From Pachypanchax playfairii (taxonomy: Eukaryota > Chordata > Actinopteri > Cyprinodontiformes > Aplocheilidae): a stretch of DNA of 64,000 nt. The stretch is taken from positions 3,901,670 to 3,965,669 of the forward strand of contig SSNP01000030.1 of assembly GCA_006937955.1 (NCBI GenBank), read 5' to 3'. The first letter of the stretch is position 1, and every line of letters starts with the position of its first letter. The notes beneath the pieces were generated by a model. It did no database searches and was not told where the DNA came from. It worked only from the letters and a program-made list of their open reading frames with translations. This document shows positions 1-10,055 of this stretch, piece after piece. The position numbers and the translations under genes are program-made.

Positions 1-180
1 GAGTTCACTGGTTTACTTTCAGAACATCTAATGCTCTAAAGAGTCTTTGTTTAGTTTGGTTACCATTTAAAGACCGTCACTTTTAAGAGCTTCCATCATG
101 TTTTATCAGCTTAGTGATAATGTAAAGAAATATGATCAATGACATAGAGTTCCTAATGCAAGACTCATTTTATCTTAGAC

Positions 181-385
181 ATAAATAACTCAAAGTGTAT
201 CCTGGATTCCATCCGGGTCAGCCGCCGTGTCACTGGAACAACAATACATAATGGTAAACCAGCAAAAGTTCAAAAGTTTGGGAGCATTTTACAAAAATAA
301 AGAGAAGCACATACAGTGCAAAATCTCCAAAGTAAAACTCTAATTTCACGGGAGCACAATGTGATACACAAAAACCTTTAAGTGT
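181..385 (+). repeat. BED zinc-finger fragment, copy 1 (hAT/ZBED-like)
   Basis: About 200 bp closely matches 10894-11135 further along the window, starting at ataaataactcaaagtgtat. In the plus frame it reads as the core of a BED-type finger (KNKEKHIQCK...), the DNA-binding domain found in hAT transposases and ZBED proteins. The copy is dead: the second cysteine of the C-x2-C pair is a serine codon, and a TAA follows the finger's first half. Family membership is recognised from the motif only. Confidence 0.55.
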
Positions 386-839
386 AACTTACCCCCAAAT
401 CAACTTTTTTTTTTGCTGACAAACTCTATAAATGAGTGTTTAATAGTCCTGCCTACATTTCTACATTTTCTTTAGCACATTTTTATACAACTATTCATTT
501 TATACCAAAAACCATTAGTGGAGTGCCCTCTTCAGGTTAAAATATTACACTGCACTTGAATTTGAATCAGGCATTACTATTGGCTGAATGCTTAATTCCT
601 TTAAACGTATCGTCAGAATTCTGCCGTTATGGAATATAAAGAACTCGGTCTCGGCCACAACTCTGCTCAGTAGTGAGTGAGTTTGAACAGGAAGTGTATT
701 CGGCCGTTATCAGAGTTCATTTTAGTGTTTGTGACTGTGTGAAAACATGTTTTTAGCACATTGCTGTATGGTTTTCTCTTCATGCTGCGATACTTTGATC
801 TATAACTTGGACACCACTCTGAAACACGTTTTTGTGCGG
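386..839. other. Anonymous AT-rich stretch
   Basis: No coding pattern, inverted repeat or recognisable element was seen here. The short open frames lack any family resemblance. Confidence 0.4.
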
Positions 840-1120
840 ACAATAATGTGCAGCGGTAGTGCGCGCGCAGCCGCACATGAGGATGAGTCACAGATACATG
901 AGCTAACCAAAATTTAGCTTTTGCTTTGATCAAAAACAATATACCACGAAGAGATGGGCCTCATTCTATGCTACTTAAGTGGCTGCAGTATGAACCAGCA
1001 GCTTGAACCAGTAGTGCAGTTGCGCGCAGCTGCACCTGTTTGGACAGTCACACGACATTACCGGAGCTAATAGTGTTGGCTAACAACAATGTACCAGTAG
1101 AGAAGAGCCCCATTCTATCC
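840..1120. repeat. Diverged tandem duplication, about 170-bp period
   Basis: Two diverged units follow each other. The first has gtagtgcgcgcgcagccgcac, then a gctaacc block, then gaagagatgggcctcattctat. The second has agtgcagttgcgcgcagctgcac, then gctaacaac, then gaagagccccattctat. Order and spacing are kept, so this looks like an old tandem duplication rather than chance similarity. No coding content is evident. Confidence 0.45.
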
Positions 1121-1427
1121 CGCCAAGTCGTTGCAGGCTAAACTACCAGCTCGAAACGATATAGATCAGAGCTGCTCGTCTCGTCTACAAATTCTTTCAT
1201 TTCACCTGTCCCTCTCTGGCGCATGTGTCAGTCACATGTCAGTCACAGCAAAGAATACCACGCCCCCTTAGTCTGCCAGTCACTCCCATTTTTCATGTTA
1301 TCTTTTGAATCTCAGACAGTATCCGGGGAGTGGGGTAAGTTTTCTTTAAAAAAAATCCTTTTTATATTTGTTTATTTGATTCCTATTGAAGAAACTTTGA
1401 CGAGAATGACTTTATATTGTTAATATA

Positions 1428-1448
1428 GTAAGTAAGTAAGTAAGTAAA
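1428..1448. repeat. (AAGT)n microsatellite
   Basis: Five units of a 4-bp AAGT/GTAA repeat. Such runs often mark retroelement tails, but no element body is recognisable beside it. Confidence 0.85.
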
Positions 1449-1512
1449 ACTTTATGACTGTGACTTTATGACTGTGAGCCACCATATCCATCCATCTGTT
1501 GTGCACTAGATA

Positions 1513-3114
1513 CAGTGGGGCAAAAAAGTATTTAGTCAGCCACCAATTGTGTAAGTTCTCCCACTTAAAAAGATCAGAGAGGCCTGTAATTTTCATCATA
1601 GGTATACCTCAACTATGAGAGACAAAATGAGGAAAAAAAATCCAGAAAATCACATTGTCTGATTTTTAAAGAATTTATTTGCAAATTATGGTGGAAAATA
1701 AGTATTTGGTCACCTACAAACAAGTAAGATTTCTGGCTTTCACAGACCTGTAACTTCTTTAAGAGGCTCCTCGGTCCTCCACTCGTTACCTGTATTAATG
1801 GCACCTGTGTGAACTCGTTATCAGTGTAAAAGACACCTGTCCACAACCTCAAACAGTCACGCTCCAAACTCCACTATGGCCAAGACCAAAGAGCAGTCAA
1901 AGGACACCAGAAACAAAATTGTAGACCTTCACCAGGCTGGGAAGACTGAATCTGCAATAGGTAAGCAGCTTGGTGTGAAGAAATCAACTGTGGGAGCAAT
2001 TATTAGAAAATGGAAGACATACAAGACCACTGATAATCTCCCTCGATCTGGGGCTCCACGCAAGATCTCACCCCGTGGGGTCAAAATGATCACAAGAACG
2101 GTGAGCAAAAATCCCAGAACCACACGGAGGGACCTAGTGAATGACCTGCAGAGAGCTGGGACCAAAGTAACAAAGGCTACCATCAGTAACACACTACGCC
2201 GCCAGGGACTCAAATCCTGCAGTGCCAGACGTGTCCCCCTGCTGAAGCCAGGACACGTCCAGGCCCGTCTGCGGTTTGCTAGAGAGCATTTGGATGATCC
2301 AGAAGAGGATTGGGAGAACATCATATGGTCAGATGAAACCAAAATAGAACTTTTTGGTAGAAACTCAACTTGTCGTGTTTGGAGGGGAAAGAATGCTGAG
2401 TTGGATCCAAAGAACACCATACCTACTGTAAAGCATGGGGGTGGAAACATCATGCTTTGGGGCTGTTTTTCTGCAAGGGGACCAGGACGACTGATCCGTG
2501 TAAAGGAACAAATGAATGGGGCCATGTATCGTAAGATTTTGAGTGAAAACCTCCTTCCATCAGCAAGGGCATTGAAAATGAGACGTGGCTGGGTCTTTCA
2601 GCATGACAATGATCCCAAACACACCGCCCGGGCAACGAAGGAGTGGCTTTGTAAGAAGCATTTCAAGGTCCTGGAGTGGCCTAGCCAGTCTCCAGATCTC
2701 AACCCCATAGAAAATCTCTGGAGGGAGTTGAAAGTCCGTGTTGCCCAGCGTCAGCCCCAAAACATCACTGCTCTAGAGGAGATCTGCATGGAGGAATGGG
2801 CCAAAATACCAGCAACAGTGTGTGAAAACCTTGTGAAGACTTACAGAAAACGTTTGACCTCTGTCATTGCCAACAAAGGCTATATAACAAAGTATTGAGA
2901 TTAACTTTTGTTATTGACCAAATACTTATTTTCCACCATAATTTGCAAATAAATTCTTTAAAAATCAGACAATGTGATTTTCTGGATTTTTTTTCCTCAT
3001 TTTGTCTCTCATAGTTGAGGTATACCTATGATGAAAATTACAGGCCTCTCTGATCTTTTTAAGTGGGAGAACTTACACAATTGGTGGCTGACTAAATACT
3101 TTTTTGCCCCACTG
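1513..3114 (+). mobile_element. Tc1-type DNA transposon, copy 1, complete
   Basis: A 1602-bp element begins with CAGTGGGGCAAAAAAG and ends with its reverse complement. It is flanked by TA on both sides (1511-1512 and 3115-3116), the Tc1/mariner target duplication. The terminal inverted repeats are about 200 bp each (1513-1712 and 2915-3114) and look essentially identical. A single uninterrupted transposase frame lies between them. Intact ends plus an intact frame suggest a young and possibly autonomous copy. A near-identical second copy lies at 8453-10055 in the same orientation. Confidence 0.97.
1876..2898 (+). CDS. Tc1 transposase, apparently intact (340 aa)
   Basis: Cut-and-paste transposase that binds the element's inverted repeats and integrates at TA. 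Residues 1-115 form the paired-like helix-turn-helix DNA-binding region (LHQAGKTESAIGKQLGVKKS near residue 18), with a basic stretch at about 56-72 (LPRSGAPRKISPR) resembling the usual linker/nuclear-localisation signal. The catalytic DD34E triad is visible: D153 in WSDETK, D244 in FQHDNDPKHT, and E279 in SPDLNPIENLW with 34 residues between the last two. The length of 340 aa is normal for the family. The ATG is the first in frame and sits about 160 bp inside the left repeat. No stops or frameshifts were seen. Activity is inferred, not shown. Confidence 0.95.
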   Translation: MAKTKEQSKDTRNKIVDLHQAGKTESAIGKQLGVKKSTVGAIIRKWKTYKTTDNLPRSGAPRKISPRGVKMITRTVSKNPRTTRRDLVNDLQRAGTKVTKATISNTLRRQGLKSCSARRVPLLKPGHVQARLRFAREHLDDPEEDWENIIWSDETKIELFGRNSTCRVWRGKNAELDPKNTIPTVKHGGGNIMLWGCFSARGPGRLIRVKEQMNGAMYRKILSENLLPSARALKMRRGWVFQHDNDPKHTARATKEWLCKKHFKVLEWPSQSPDLNPIENLWRELKVRVAQRQPQNITALEEICMEEWAKIPATVCENLVKTYRKRLTSVIANKGYITKY

Positions 3115-3299
3115 TATTTGAATATTTGTATATAGTCATTCTAGAAAGTTTTTATTTTATCTATTTTTTATTTTTATTTTATATTTTATTTTTAGTATTA
3201 CTCTGTTTTTAATTTTCTCTCTTAATGATGCACCTTTCAATCTTTTTTTTGCGCCCCCACTGTGGGTAGAGCCTGTAACAGTGAATTTCTCCATTGTGA

Positions 3300-4874
3300 G
3301 ATGAATAAAAGTTGAATCTTATCTTATTTATATAGCACCTTTCAAGATAAAAATCACAAAGTGCTTCACAACAAAGGATAAACATATTACACATGTGAAT
3401 AAAACCACTAGAACAAGTTAAAAGCAGGTTTAAAAAGATATGTTTTAAGGTGGCCTTTGAAAGCAGCAGCAGTGTCCACAGATCTCAGTGATAAAGGCAA
3501 TGAGTTCCAAAGTGTCGGAGCTGCCACGGAGAAGGCTCGGTCACCTTTTGTTTTCAGTCTAGAGTGAGGAACGGACAAGAGGTCCTTCGCGCATGACCTC
3601 AACACTCTGGACGGAGTTTAGGGGATCAAAAGTTCTGAGATGTACACGGGTTTGTCCATGTAGAGCTCTCCATGTCAAGACAAGGATTTTCAATTTCACC
3701 CAGTAGGAAATGTGGCTATATTTTGAGGACCTTGTTAATAGCCTCGCAGCCGCATTTTTAACAGTCTGCAAGTGATCCAGGGTGGCACCAGATAAACAAG
3801 TATATAGTGCATTACAATAACCCAACCGTGAAGACACAAAAGCATGAATTCCATCTCTTGTCGAGAGACTATGTGGCTAAGTTTAGCAATATTTCTGAGG
3901 TGATACATGCATTACCTAACCAACAGCTTGATGGGATTTTCAAAAGTGCAACCTAAACCTAAAACAGTGGGCTTTGGAAATAGACCATGGGGTTCCAAGA
4001 ACTCCGTAATTTTGTTAAGGCTTTTTCCTGAAGCAAAAATAATGACATCAGTTTTCTGTTCATTTAGTTGCAAAAGGTTTTCAGCCATCCATAATTTAAC
4101 AGCATTTAAGCAATGTAACAGACTGTGAAGCTTAGATATTTCATTTGGATAAAACGAGATAAGAAGCTGTATGTCGTCGGCATAACAATGATATGAAATG
4201 TCCTTAAAAGAGGACAGAATAGCACCAAGGGGAAGAAGATACAGCAAAAACAACACATGTCCCAGAACAGAACCTTGAGGGACACCATACTGAACAGAAG
4301 AGGCTGCAGATCTGTATGATGAGGAGGCCAGGAAAACCGATCTGTTTGACAGGTAGGAAGAAAGCCATTTGAGAGCCTTGCCTGACACACCAGCCCAACA
4401 CCTAAGTCTGTCAATCAACGTTGGATGGTCTACAGTGTCAAAAGCTGAAGTAAGATCCAGCATTAACAACACAGAGCATTTTCCTGAATCGTATTGCATC
4501 AAAATATCGTTAGAGACTTTAAGAAGAACAGTCTCAGTAGGGTGTAGCCTGCGGAACCCAGACTGAAATTTATCAAAAATGTTGTGCTGGTTAAAGACAG
4601 TTGTGAGCTGCTTGACCGCAACCTTTTCTAAGATCTTAGCAAGGAATGGGAGCTTTGATATAGGTCTAAAGCTGCTTAGGGAGGAAGGATCCAAATTTGA
4701 TTTCTTTATCAAGGGGTGAATAACTGCACTCATCAAATATACTGGTACCTGACCAGAGGCTAAAGAGGCATTAACAATAGAAAGAACACCAGTTGCAATA
4801 GAGGAAAAAGCACCTTTGAAAAGGCAGGTTGGCAAAATATCCAGGGAGCAGAAAGATGTCTTCATTGAGCTCAC
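3300..4874 (-). mobile_element. 5'-truncated, decayed LINE (CR1/L2/Rex-like)
   Basis: Minus-strand remains of a non-LTR retrotransposon. Residues encoded at 3912-4874 carry a reverse-transcriptase domain: FRPISKLPFLAKILEK, FQSGFR, LDLTSAFDTVDH, GVPQGSVLG and the catalytic CYADD box. Downstream frames at 3559-3837 (SSRLGYCNALY) and 3408-3605 (RLKTKGDRAFSVAAPTLWNS) supply the typical C-terminal region, but in shifted frames, so at least two frameshifts break the protein. The endonuclease and any ORF1 are missing. The 3' tail contains the ATTTATATAGCACC sequence common in fish LINEs. Clade assignment among CR1, L2 and Rex types is uncertain. Confidence 0.85.
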
Positions 4875-5333
4875 AAGCCACTGGTTCCATTCGTAACTCG
4901 ATTAACCAGCCTGGCTAGCCTGGCATGCATGCTAAGGCTAAACAATGCTTTTACAACAAAACTTATTTTTGAATAAAACAAAAACTCAGGTTTAAAACCA
5001 CCTAACAGTGTTTATATCAAATTCTGTCCATAAGATCTAAATTATTTCACTCAAATTCAAACCAACATTTGTTCCATTAAAAGATGCAAAAATGTGAATA
5101 AAAGTACAATATACTTTTTTAAATATACCGTATTTTCTACACTATAAGGCGCATCGGATTATAAGGCGCACCTTCAATGAATGGTTTATTTTAAAACTTT
5201 GTTCATATATAGGGCGCACCGCATTATAAGACGCATGGAATAGTAGTCGCTGGGGTCGCATGCATCCCACTAGATGTAGCTGCGCTAAAGACAATGTCAA
5301 CAAAACAGTCAGATAAGTCAGTCAATCAAACTT

Positions 5334-6017
5334 TATTACCATAATAAAATACAAACCAGCGTTTTTAGTGCATTCACAAACGTAAAGAGGAACTTTTGTG
5401 TTTATTGAATCAGGGAAAAGAAACAAACTTATCCCACTACGGTGAATCAAACGTAGGTGCAATCAAAATACAGTACCGTAACTCAAAATAATGCAAATCA
5501 ACATCGTTCAAACATTAATGTTCATATTCACAATATCTTCAAGCGTAAACATGTAAAGCTCACTTTTTTAGTTCAGTTCGTCATCCTCAAATTCTTTGTC
5601 TACAGTGTCCGAGTTTAATAGCTGGGTAAGTACGGCATTCAGCGGTCCCGATTCTGTCAGGTCAAACTCACCATTACCGTAATAAATTGCCGGTACAAAC
5701 CAGCGCACAGTAGTTAGAGCATTCACAAATGTGAAGAGGAACTTTCACGTGTTTATTCAATCAGGGAAAAGAAACAGACTTATCCCGCTATGGTAAATCA
5801 AACGTGGGTGCACTCAAAATACAGTACCGTAACTCTCGAAATAGTGCAAAGCAATAACAATAAATCAATGTCATTCAAACGTTAATGTCCATATTTACAA
5901 TATCTTCTGTAGTAAACACGTAAAACTCACTTTCTCAGTTCAGTTCGTCATCCTCGAATCCCTCGAACTCTTCGTCTTCAGTGTCTGAGTTTAACAGCTG
6001 GGCGAGTACGGCATTCA
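5334..6017. repeat. Tandem duplication of the pogo transposase 3' end
   Basis: Two diverged units of about 340-365 bp lie head to tail (roughly 5334-5675 and 5676-6017). Both contain the sequence encoding the acidic C-terminus (LLNSDT...DDELN on the minus strand), aggaactt, and the tatcccac/gctaYggt block. The outer copy has lost residues within the acidic tail. The period differs between ends (about 349 versus 367 bp) because of indels. Confidence 0.75.
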
Positions 6018-8026
6018 AACTCGTCGTTAACCGAGTTAGTGTCGCTGCTGTTGCCTGGTTGTTCACTGACAATTCCTGCCTTTTGGAAAGCTCGGACCAC
6101 AGTTGAGACTGATATATCAGCCCAGGCATCCACGATCTATTTGGAGATAGTGGCGTATGTTGCACGGCACTGTCTCCCCGTCTTGGTGAACGTGTGCTCA
6201 CCTTTGGTCATCCACCGCTCCCACACAGTTCTCAGTCTCGCTTTGAAAGCTCTGTTCACACCAATATCCAGCGGCTGGAGGTCTTTAGTCAATCCACCCA
6301 GAATGATGGCAAGCACCTAATTAGTGTGCTACACTTGTTTTTTAACACCATCGGTAATATGGGTGCGCATGGAGTCACATACCAATAAGGACGGAGCAGT
6401 GTGAAAAAAGCCACCCGGTCTCTTCACACAAATTTCTCTCAGCCACTCACTCATCTTTTCTTCATCCATCCATCCCTTCGGATTAACTTTAATCACGATG
6501 CCTGCTGGAAGGTTTTCTTTTGGCATGGTCTTCCTTTTGAAAATGACCATGGGTGAAAGTTTTTGGCCATTAGCCTGGCACGCCAGAACTACGGTGAAGG
6601 ACGACCTCTCGTTACCTGTGGTGTGTATATTCACCGTACTGGTCCCAGTTTTCTCCACGGTGCGGTTCACAGGAATGTCGAAGGTGAGTGGAACCTCATC
6701 CATGTTAATTATGTGCTCTGGTAGGAACTTCTTTTGGGTGATTGTGTTTTTACAATAAGCCCGGAAAGACGAAAATACCAAGATGGACCGCCTTTAAATC
6801 TGTTGATGTTCATGTCGCTGGCAAGCGCTGTTGCCTTCATCCAAATTGTTACGGTCGAGACGCCTCTACTTGCCGCTCTCTGTTCAATCACCCACTGTTC
6901 GAGTATGGAATTAAGTTTCAGTCAAAAAGCCTGAGCGAGATTTTCTGCAGCGCACACGCGTATTTAACCGTGCGTGCGCGTCCCCGCGCGTGTGTGCGCA
7001 CGTGCAATCCACAGCACGCGCGTGAATTCTCCCCACACATCCGCGTATGATTCATTACATGAGTATTCATGAACCGCGCGTGTGGATCTCCATACAGGCG
7101 CCTGTACATGAAGCTCTCATACGAGCGTAAAGGCAAACCAGGAGAGGCTGCGCGCGCGAAAGCAAAGGAACAACAAAACATTATAGTAAAATCTGGAGCT
7201 CAAGCTCCCCTTGCAACTGTTGAGAGGAGAGGGAGAACCGTCACTCCAGGATGGATGACAGGACCCTGTGCACGTCCCTCTCCCCAGCCAGAGTGCTTCC
7301 AAACAGGGTAAAACCGCTCTAAAAAGAACGGGTCTGCTCTGGAGCTCCAGGGACCGCTCTGGCGGGATTTTTACCCCGTTTGAGCTGCTATCTCCTGGGC
7401 ATGGAGGCTGGATGTTCTCCCCTCCGGCTCTGGAGCTCCAGGGACCCATGAAAGCCGGTTATACGGCACCAAAGCTAACCCTAAGCCCCCATATTGTTTT
7501 CAAAATCCCTGCCAGGGCGGTCTCTACCTCTAGCAGGAAGCTGCCGCTACCACCACTAGCAGGAAGCTGCTGCTAGTTCTTTAGGTGGGCGGTGACTGAA
7601 ATAAAATGACCAATCACATGAGGATCACACCGGGCCTTAGTCTTCTCCTCCAAACAGTCATAATTACTTTCCTTTCGAGCGCGCAGCCTCTTCTGGTTTG
7701 CCTTCACGCTCGTATGAGAGCTTCATGAACAGGCGCCTGTATGGAGATCCACATGCGTGGTTCATGAATACTCGTGTAATGAATCATAAGCGGGCGTGTG
7801 GGGTGAGGCTGTCCTCCAACTGCGACCATCTTGCTTTGTTTCCACGGAAACTTAGTTTGGTCTTCTTGACCTGGCGCAAGCAATCTTCCTGCTTCCTCCA
7901 CTTCCATGCCATCGATTCATTGATGTTGAATTCTCTTACTGCTGCTCTATTTCCATGTTCAACTGAATGACTGATAGCCTTGAGTTTGAACTCGGCGTCG
8001 TAAGCGTGTCTCTTGAGAGGAGCCAT
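5937..8026 (-). pseudogene. pogo-type transposase fossil
   Basis: Minus-strand pieces in correct order. At 8026-7805 is MAPLKRHAYDAEFKLKAI..., a Brinker-like N-terminal DNA-binding domain. At about 6917-6771 is VIEQRAASRGVSTVTI, part of a CENP-B/Tc5-type helix-turn-helix. At 6781-6329 is the DDE_1 core with first aspartate in NMDEVPLTFD and second in LLVCDSMRTH. At about 6310-6020 is GGLTKDLQPLDIGVN, with the third aspartate. The acidic tail SDTEDEEFEGFEDDELN ends near 5937. Defects: about 900 bp of foreign sequence between the first two pieces, a deletion after GGPSWYF, and several stops and frameshifts. The pattern matches POGK-like transposases. Individual open frames in this span are fragments, not genes. 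Confidence 0.8.
7035..7804. mobile_element. Nested fold-back element inside the pogo copy
   Basis: Arms of about 130 bp at roughly 7035-7167 and 7669-7804 are imperfect inverted repeats: caggcgcctgtacatgaagc on the left pairs with gcttcatgaacaggcgcctg on the right. Outer ends both run into a CCCCACAC motif. The roughly 500-bp middle has no coding pattern but repeats TCTGGAGCTCCAGGGAC twice. It separates two transposase-coding segments, so it (plus about 130 bp of GC-rich flank) appears to have inserted into the pogo gene. Element family not recognised. Confidence 0.65.
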
Positions 8027-8261
8027 TCTGGGGTCTTCTGTATACACACACGTGGCGTGGGAGTGGAGGAGTATAATTCACCTTTACCTTTTATAACGCT
8101 GCTACCGGCACTTCGGCCACGCCCCCTGACTACGGTAGCCCACCGATATTGGGCCATACACAAGGTGCATCGGATTATAAGGCGCACTGTCGGTTCTTGA
8201 GAAAAATAAAGGCTTTTAGGTGCTATAGTGCTATAGGTGTTATAGTGCGGAAAATACGGTA

Positions 8262-8452
8262 CTAAGGGTTGCTACACATAAAGCACTGGGAGACCTCTAA
8301 GTAAGGAACACGCCTCCTCCTGTCCTGGCAGAGAATTTCTTTGTAACAGGGTCGGAGTAGTATGAACAGAAAGCTTTGCGTAAGCATGAATCCAGCTTTA
8401 GAGTCTCAATGTTCACAACAAAGCTTCTTTTCTGTTTGTGTGGATTCTCATA
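8262..8452 (-). pseudogene. Zinc-finger gene 3' remnant beyond the Tc1 insertion
   Basis: Joining this minus-strand sequence across the Tc1 copy, with the TA counted once, restores the linker MRIHT directly after the NLNRH of the finger at 10056 and beyond. After MRIHT the frame reads only seven more residues to a TGA. A different frame shows a FCCEH-like trace of a further finger. The gene's tail was therefore frameshifted or already at its end at this point. The pogo element begins at 8261. Confidence 0.6.
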
Positions 8453-10055
8453 CAGTGGGGCAAAAAAGTATTTAGTCAGCCACCAATTGTGTAAGTTCTC
8501 CCACTTAAAAAGATCAGAGAGGCCTGTAATTTTCATCATAGGTATACCTCAACTATGAGAGACAAAATGAGGGAAAAAAAATCCAGAAAATCACATTGTC
8601 TGATTTTTAAAGAATTTATTTGCAAATTATGGTGGAAAATAAGTATTTGGTCACCTACAAACAAGTAAGATTTCTGGCTTTCACAGACCTGTAACTTCTT
8701 TAAGAGGCTCCTCGGTCCTCCACTCGTTACCTGTATTAATGGCACCTGTGTGAACTCGTTATCAGTATAAAAGACACCTGTCCACAACCTCAAACAGTCA
8801 CGCTCCAAACTCCACTATGGCCAAGACCAAAGAGCTGTCAAAGGACACCAGAAACAAAATTGTAGACCTTCACAAGGCTGGGAAGACTGAATCTGCAATA
8901 GGTAAGCAGCTTGGTGTGAAGAAATCAACTGTGGAAGCAATTATTAGAAAATGGAAGACATACAAGACCACTGATAATCTCCCTCGATCTGGGGCTCCAC
9001 GCAAGATCTCACCCCGTGGGGTCAAAATGATCACAAGAACGGTGAGCAAAAATCCCAGAACCACACGGAGGGACCTAGTGAATGACCTGCAGAGAGCTGG
9101 GACCAAAGTAACAAAGGCTACCATCAGTAACACACTACGCCGCCAGGGACTCAAATCCTGCAGTGCCAGACGTGTCCCCCTGCTGAAGCCAGGACACGTC
9201 CAGGCCCGTCTGTGGTTTGCTAGAGAGCATTTGGATGATCCAGAAGAGGATTGGGAGAACATCATATGGTCAGATGAAACCAAAATAGAACTTTTTGGTA
9301 GAAACTCAACTTGTCGTGTTTGGAGGGGAAAGAATGCTGAGTTGGATCCAAAGAACACCATACCTACTGTAAAGCATGGGGGTGGAAACATCATGCTTTG
9401 GGGCTGTTTTTCTGCAAGGGGACCAGGACGACTGATCCGTGTAAAGGAAAGAATGAATGGGGCCATGTATCGTAAGATTTTGAGTGAAAACCTCCTTCCA
9501 TCGGCAAGGGCATTGAAAATGAGACGTGGCTGGGTCTTTCAGCATGACAATGATCCCAAACACACCGCCCGGGCAACGAAGGAGTGGCTTCGTAAGAAGC
9601 ATTTCAAGGTCCTGGAGTGGCCTAGCCAGTCTCCAGATCTCAACCCCATAGAAAATCTCTGGAGGTAGTTGAAAGTCCGTGTTGCCCAGCGTCAGCCCCA
9701 AAACATCATTGCTCTAGAGGAGATCTGCATGGAGGAATGGGCCAAAATACCAGCAACAGTGTGTAAAAACCTTGTGAAGACTTACAGAAAACGTTTGACC
9801 TCTGTCATTGCCAACAAAGGCTATATAACAAAGTATTGAGATTAACTTTTGTTATTGACCAAATACTTATTTTCCACCATAATTTGCAAATAAATTCTTT
9901 AAAAATCAGACAATGTGATTTTCTGGATTTCTTTTCCTCATTTTGTCTCTCATAGTTGAGGTATACCTATGATGAAAATTACAGGCCTCTCTGATCTTTT
10001 TAAGTGGGAGAACTTACACAATTGGTGGCTGACTAAATACTTTTTTGCCCCACTG
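8453..10055 (+). mobile_element. Tc1-type DNA transposon, copy 2
   Basis: A 1603-bp element with the same CAGTGGGGC ends and about 200-bp inverted repeats as the copy at 1513-3114, again flanked by TA (8451-8452 and 10056-10057). It lies inside a minus-strand C2H2 zinc-finger gene. The two copies differ at only a few percent of positions, so both insertions look recent. The transposase carries a premature stop. Confidence 0.97.
8817..9838 (+). pseudogene. Tc1 transposase with premature stop (283 of 340 codons)
   Basis: Same protein as encoded at 1876-2898, but codon 284 (Glu in copy 1) is TAG at 9666-9668. The catalytic residues D153, D244 and E279 all precede the stop, and the lost part is the last 57 residues. 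Other differences from copy 1 are scattered substitutions (Q7L, Q20K, G40E, R133W, Q212R, C259R), and after the stop T298I and E317K. The reading frame otherwise continues intact to the TGA at about 9838. Probably inactive alone, but its ends could still be mobilised by an intact relative. Confidence 0.92.

Larger units (their letters stand above)
5128..8259 (-). mobile_element. Degenerate pogo/Tigger-type DNA transposon
   Basis: The left end reads taCCGTATTTTCTACACTATAAGG and the right end is its near reverse complement (ttatagtgcggaaaatacggta). Each end is flanked by TA, and both carry subterminal ATAAGGCGCAC-like motifs. The roughly 3.1-kb body holds a minus-strand transposase fossil with DNA-binding domain, helix-turn-helix and DDE parts in order. 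This copy is inactive. It carries a nested fold-back element (about 7035-7804) and a duplicated 3' part (about 5334-6017). The pogo assignment rests on the transposase domains, not on a database match. Confidence 0.85.

Noticed and set aside
1929..2760. Minus-strand open frames opposite the Tc1 transposase (also 8870-9701)
   Set aside because: They are mirror frames of the transposase gene, occur in both copies for that reason alone, and carry no domain.
5935..6201. 88-codon minus-strand frame taken as one small protein
   Set aside because: Only its last part is the real acidic tail of the pogo transposase. The first part is out of frame with the true PLDIGVN segment, so it is a piece of a broken gene.
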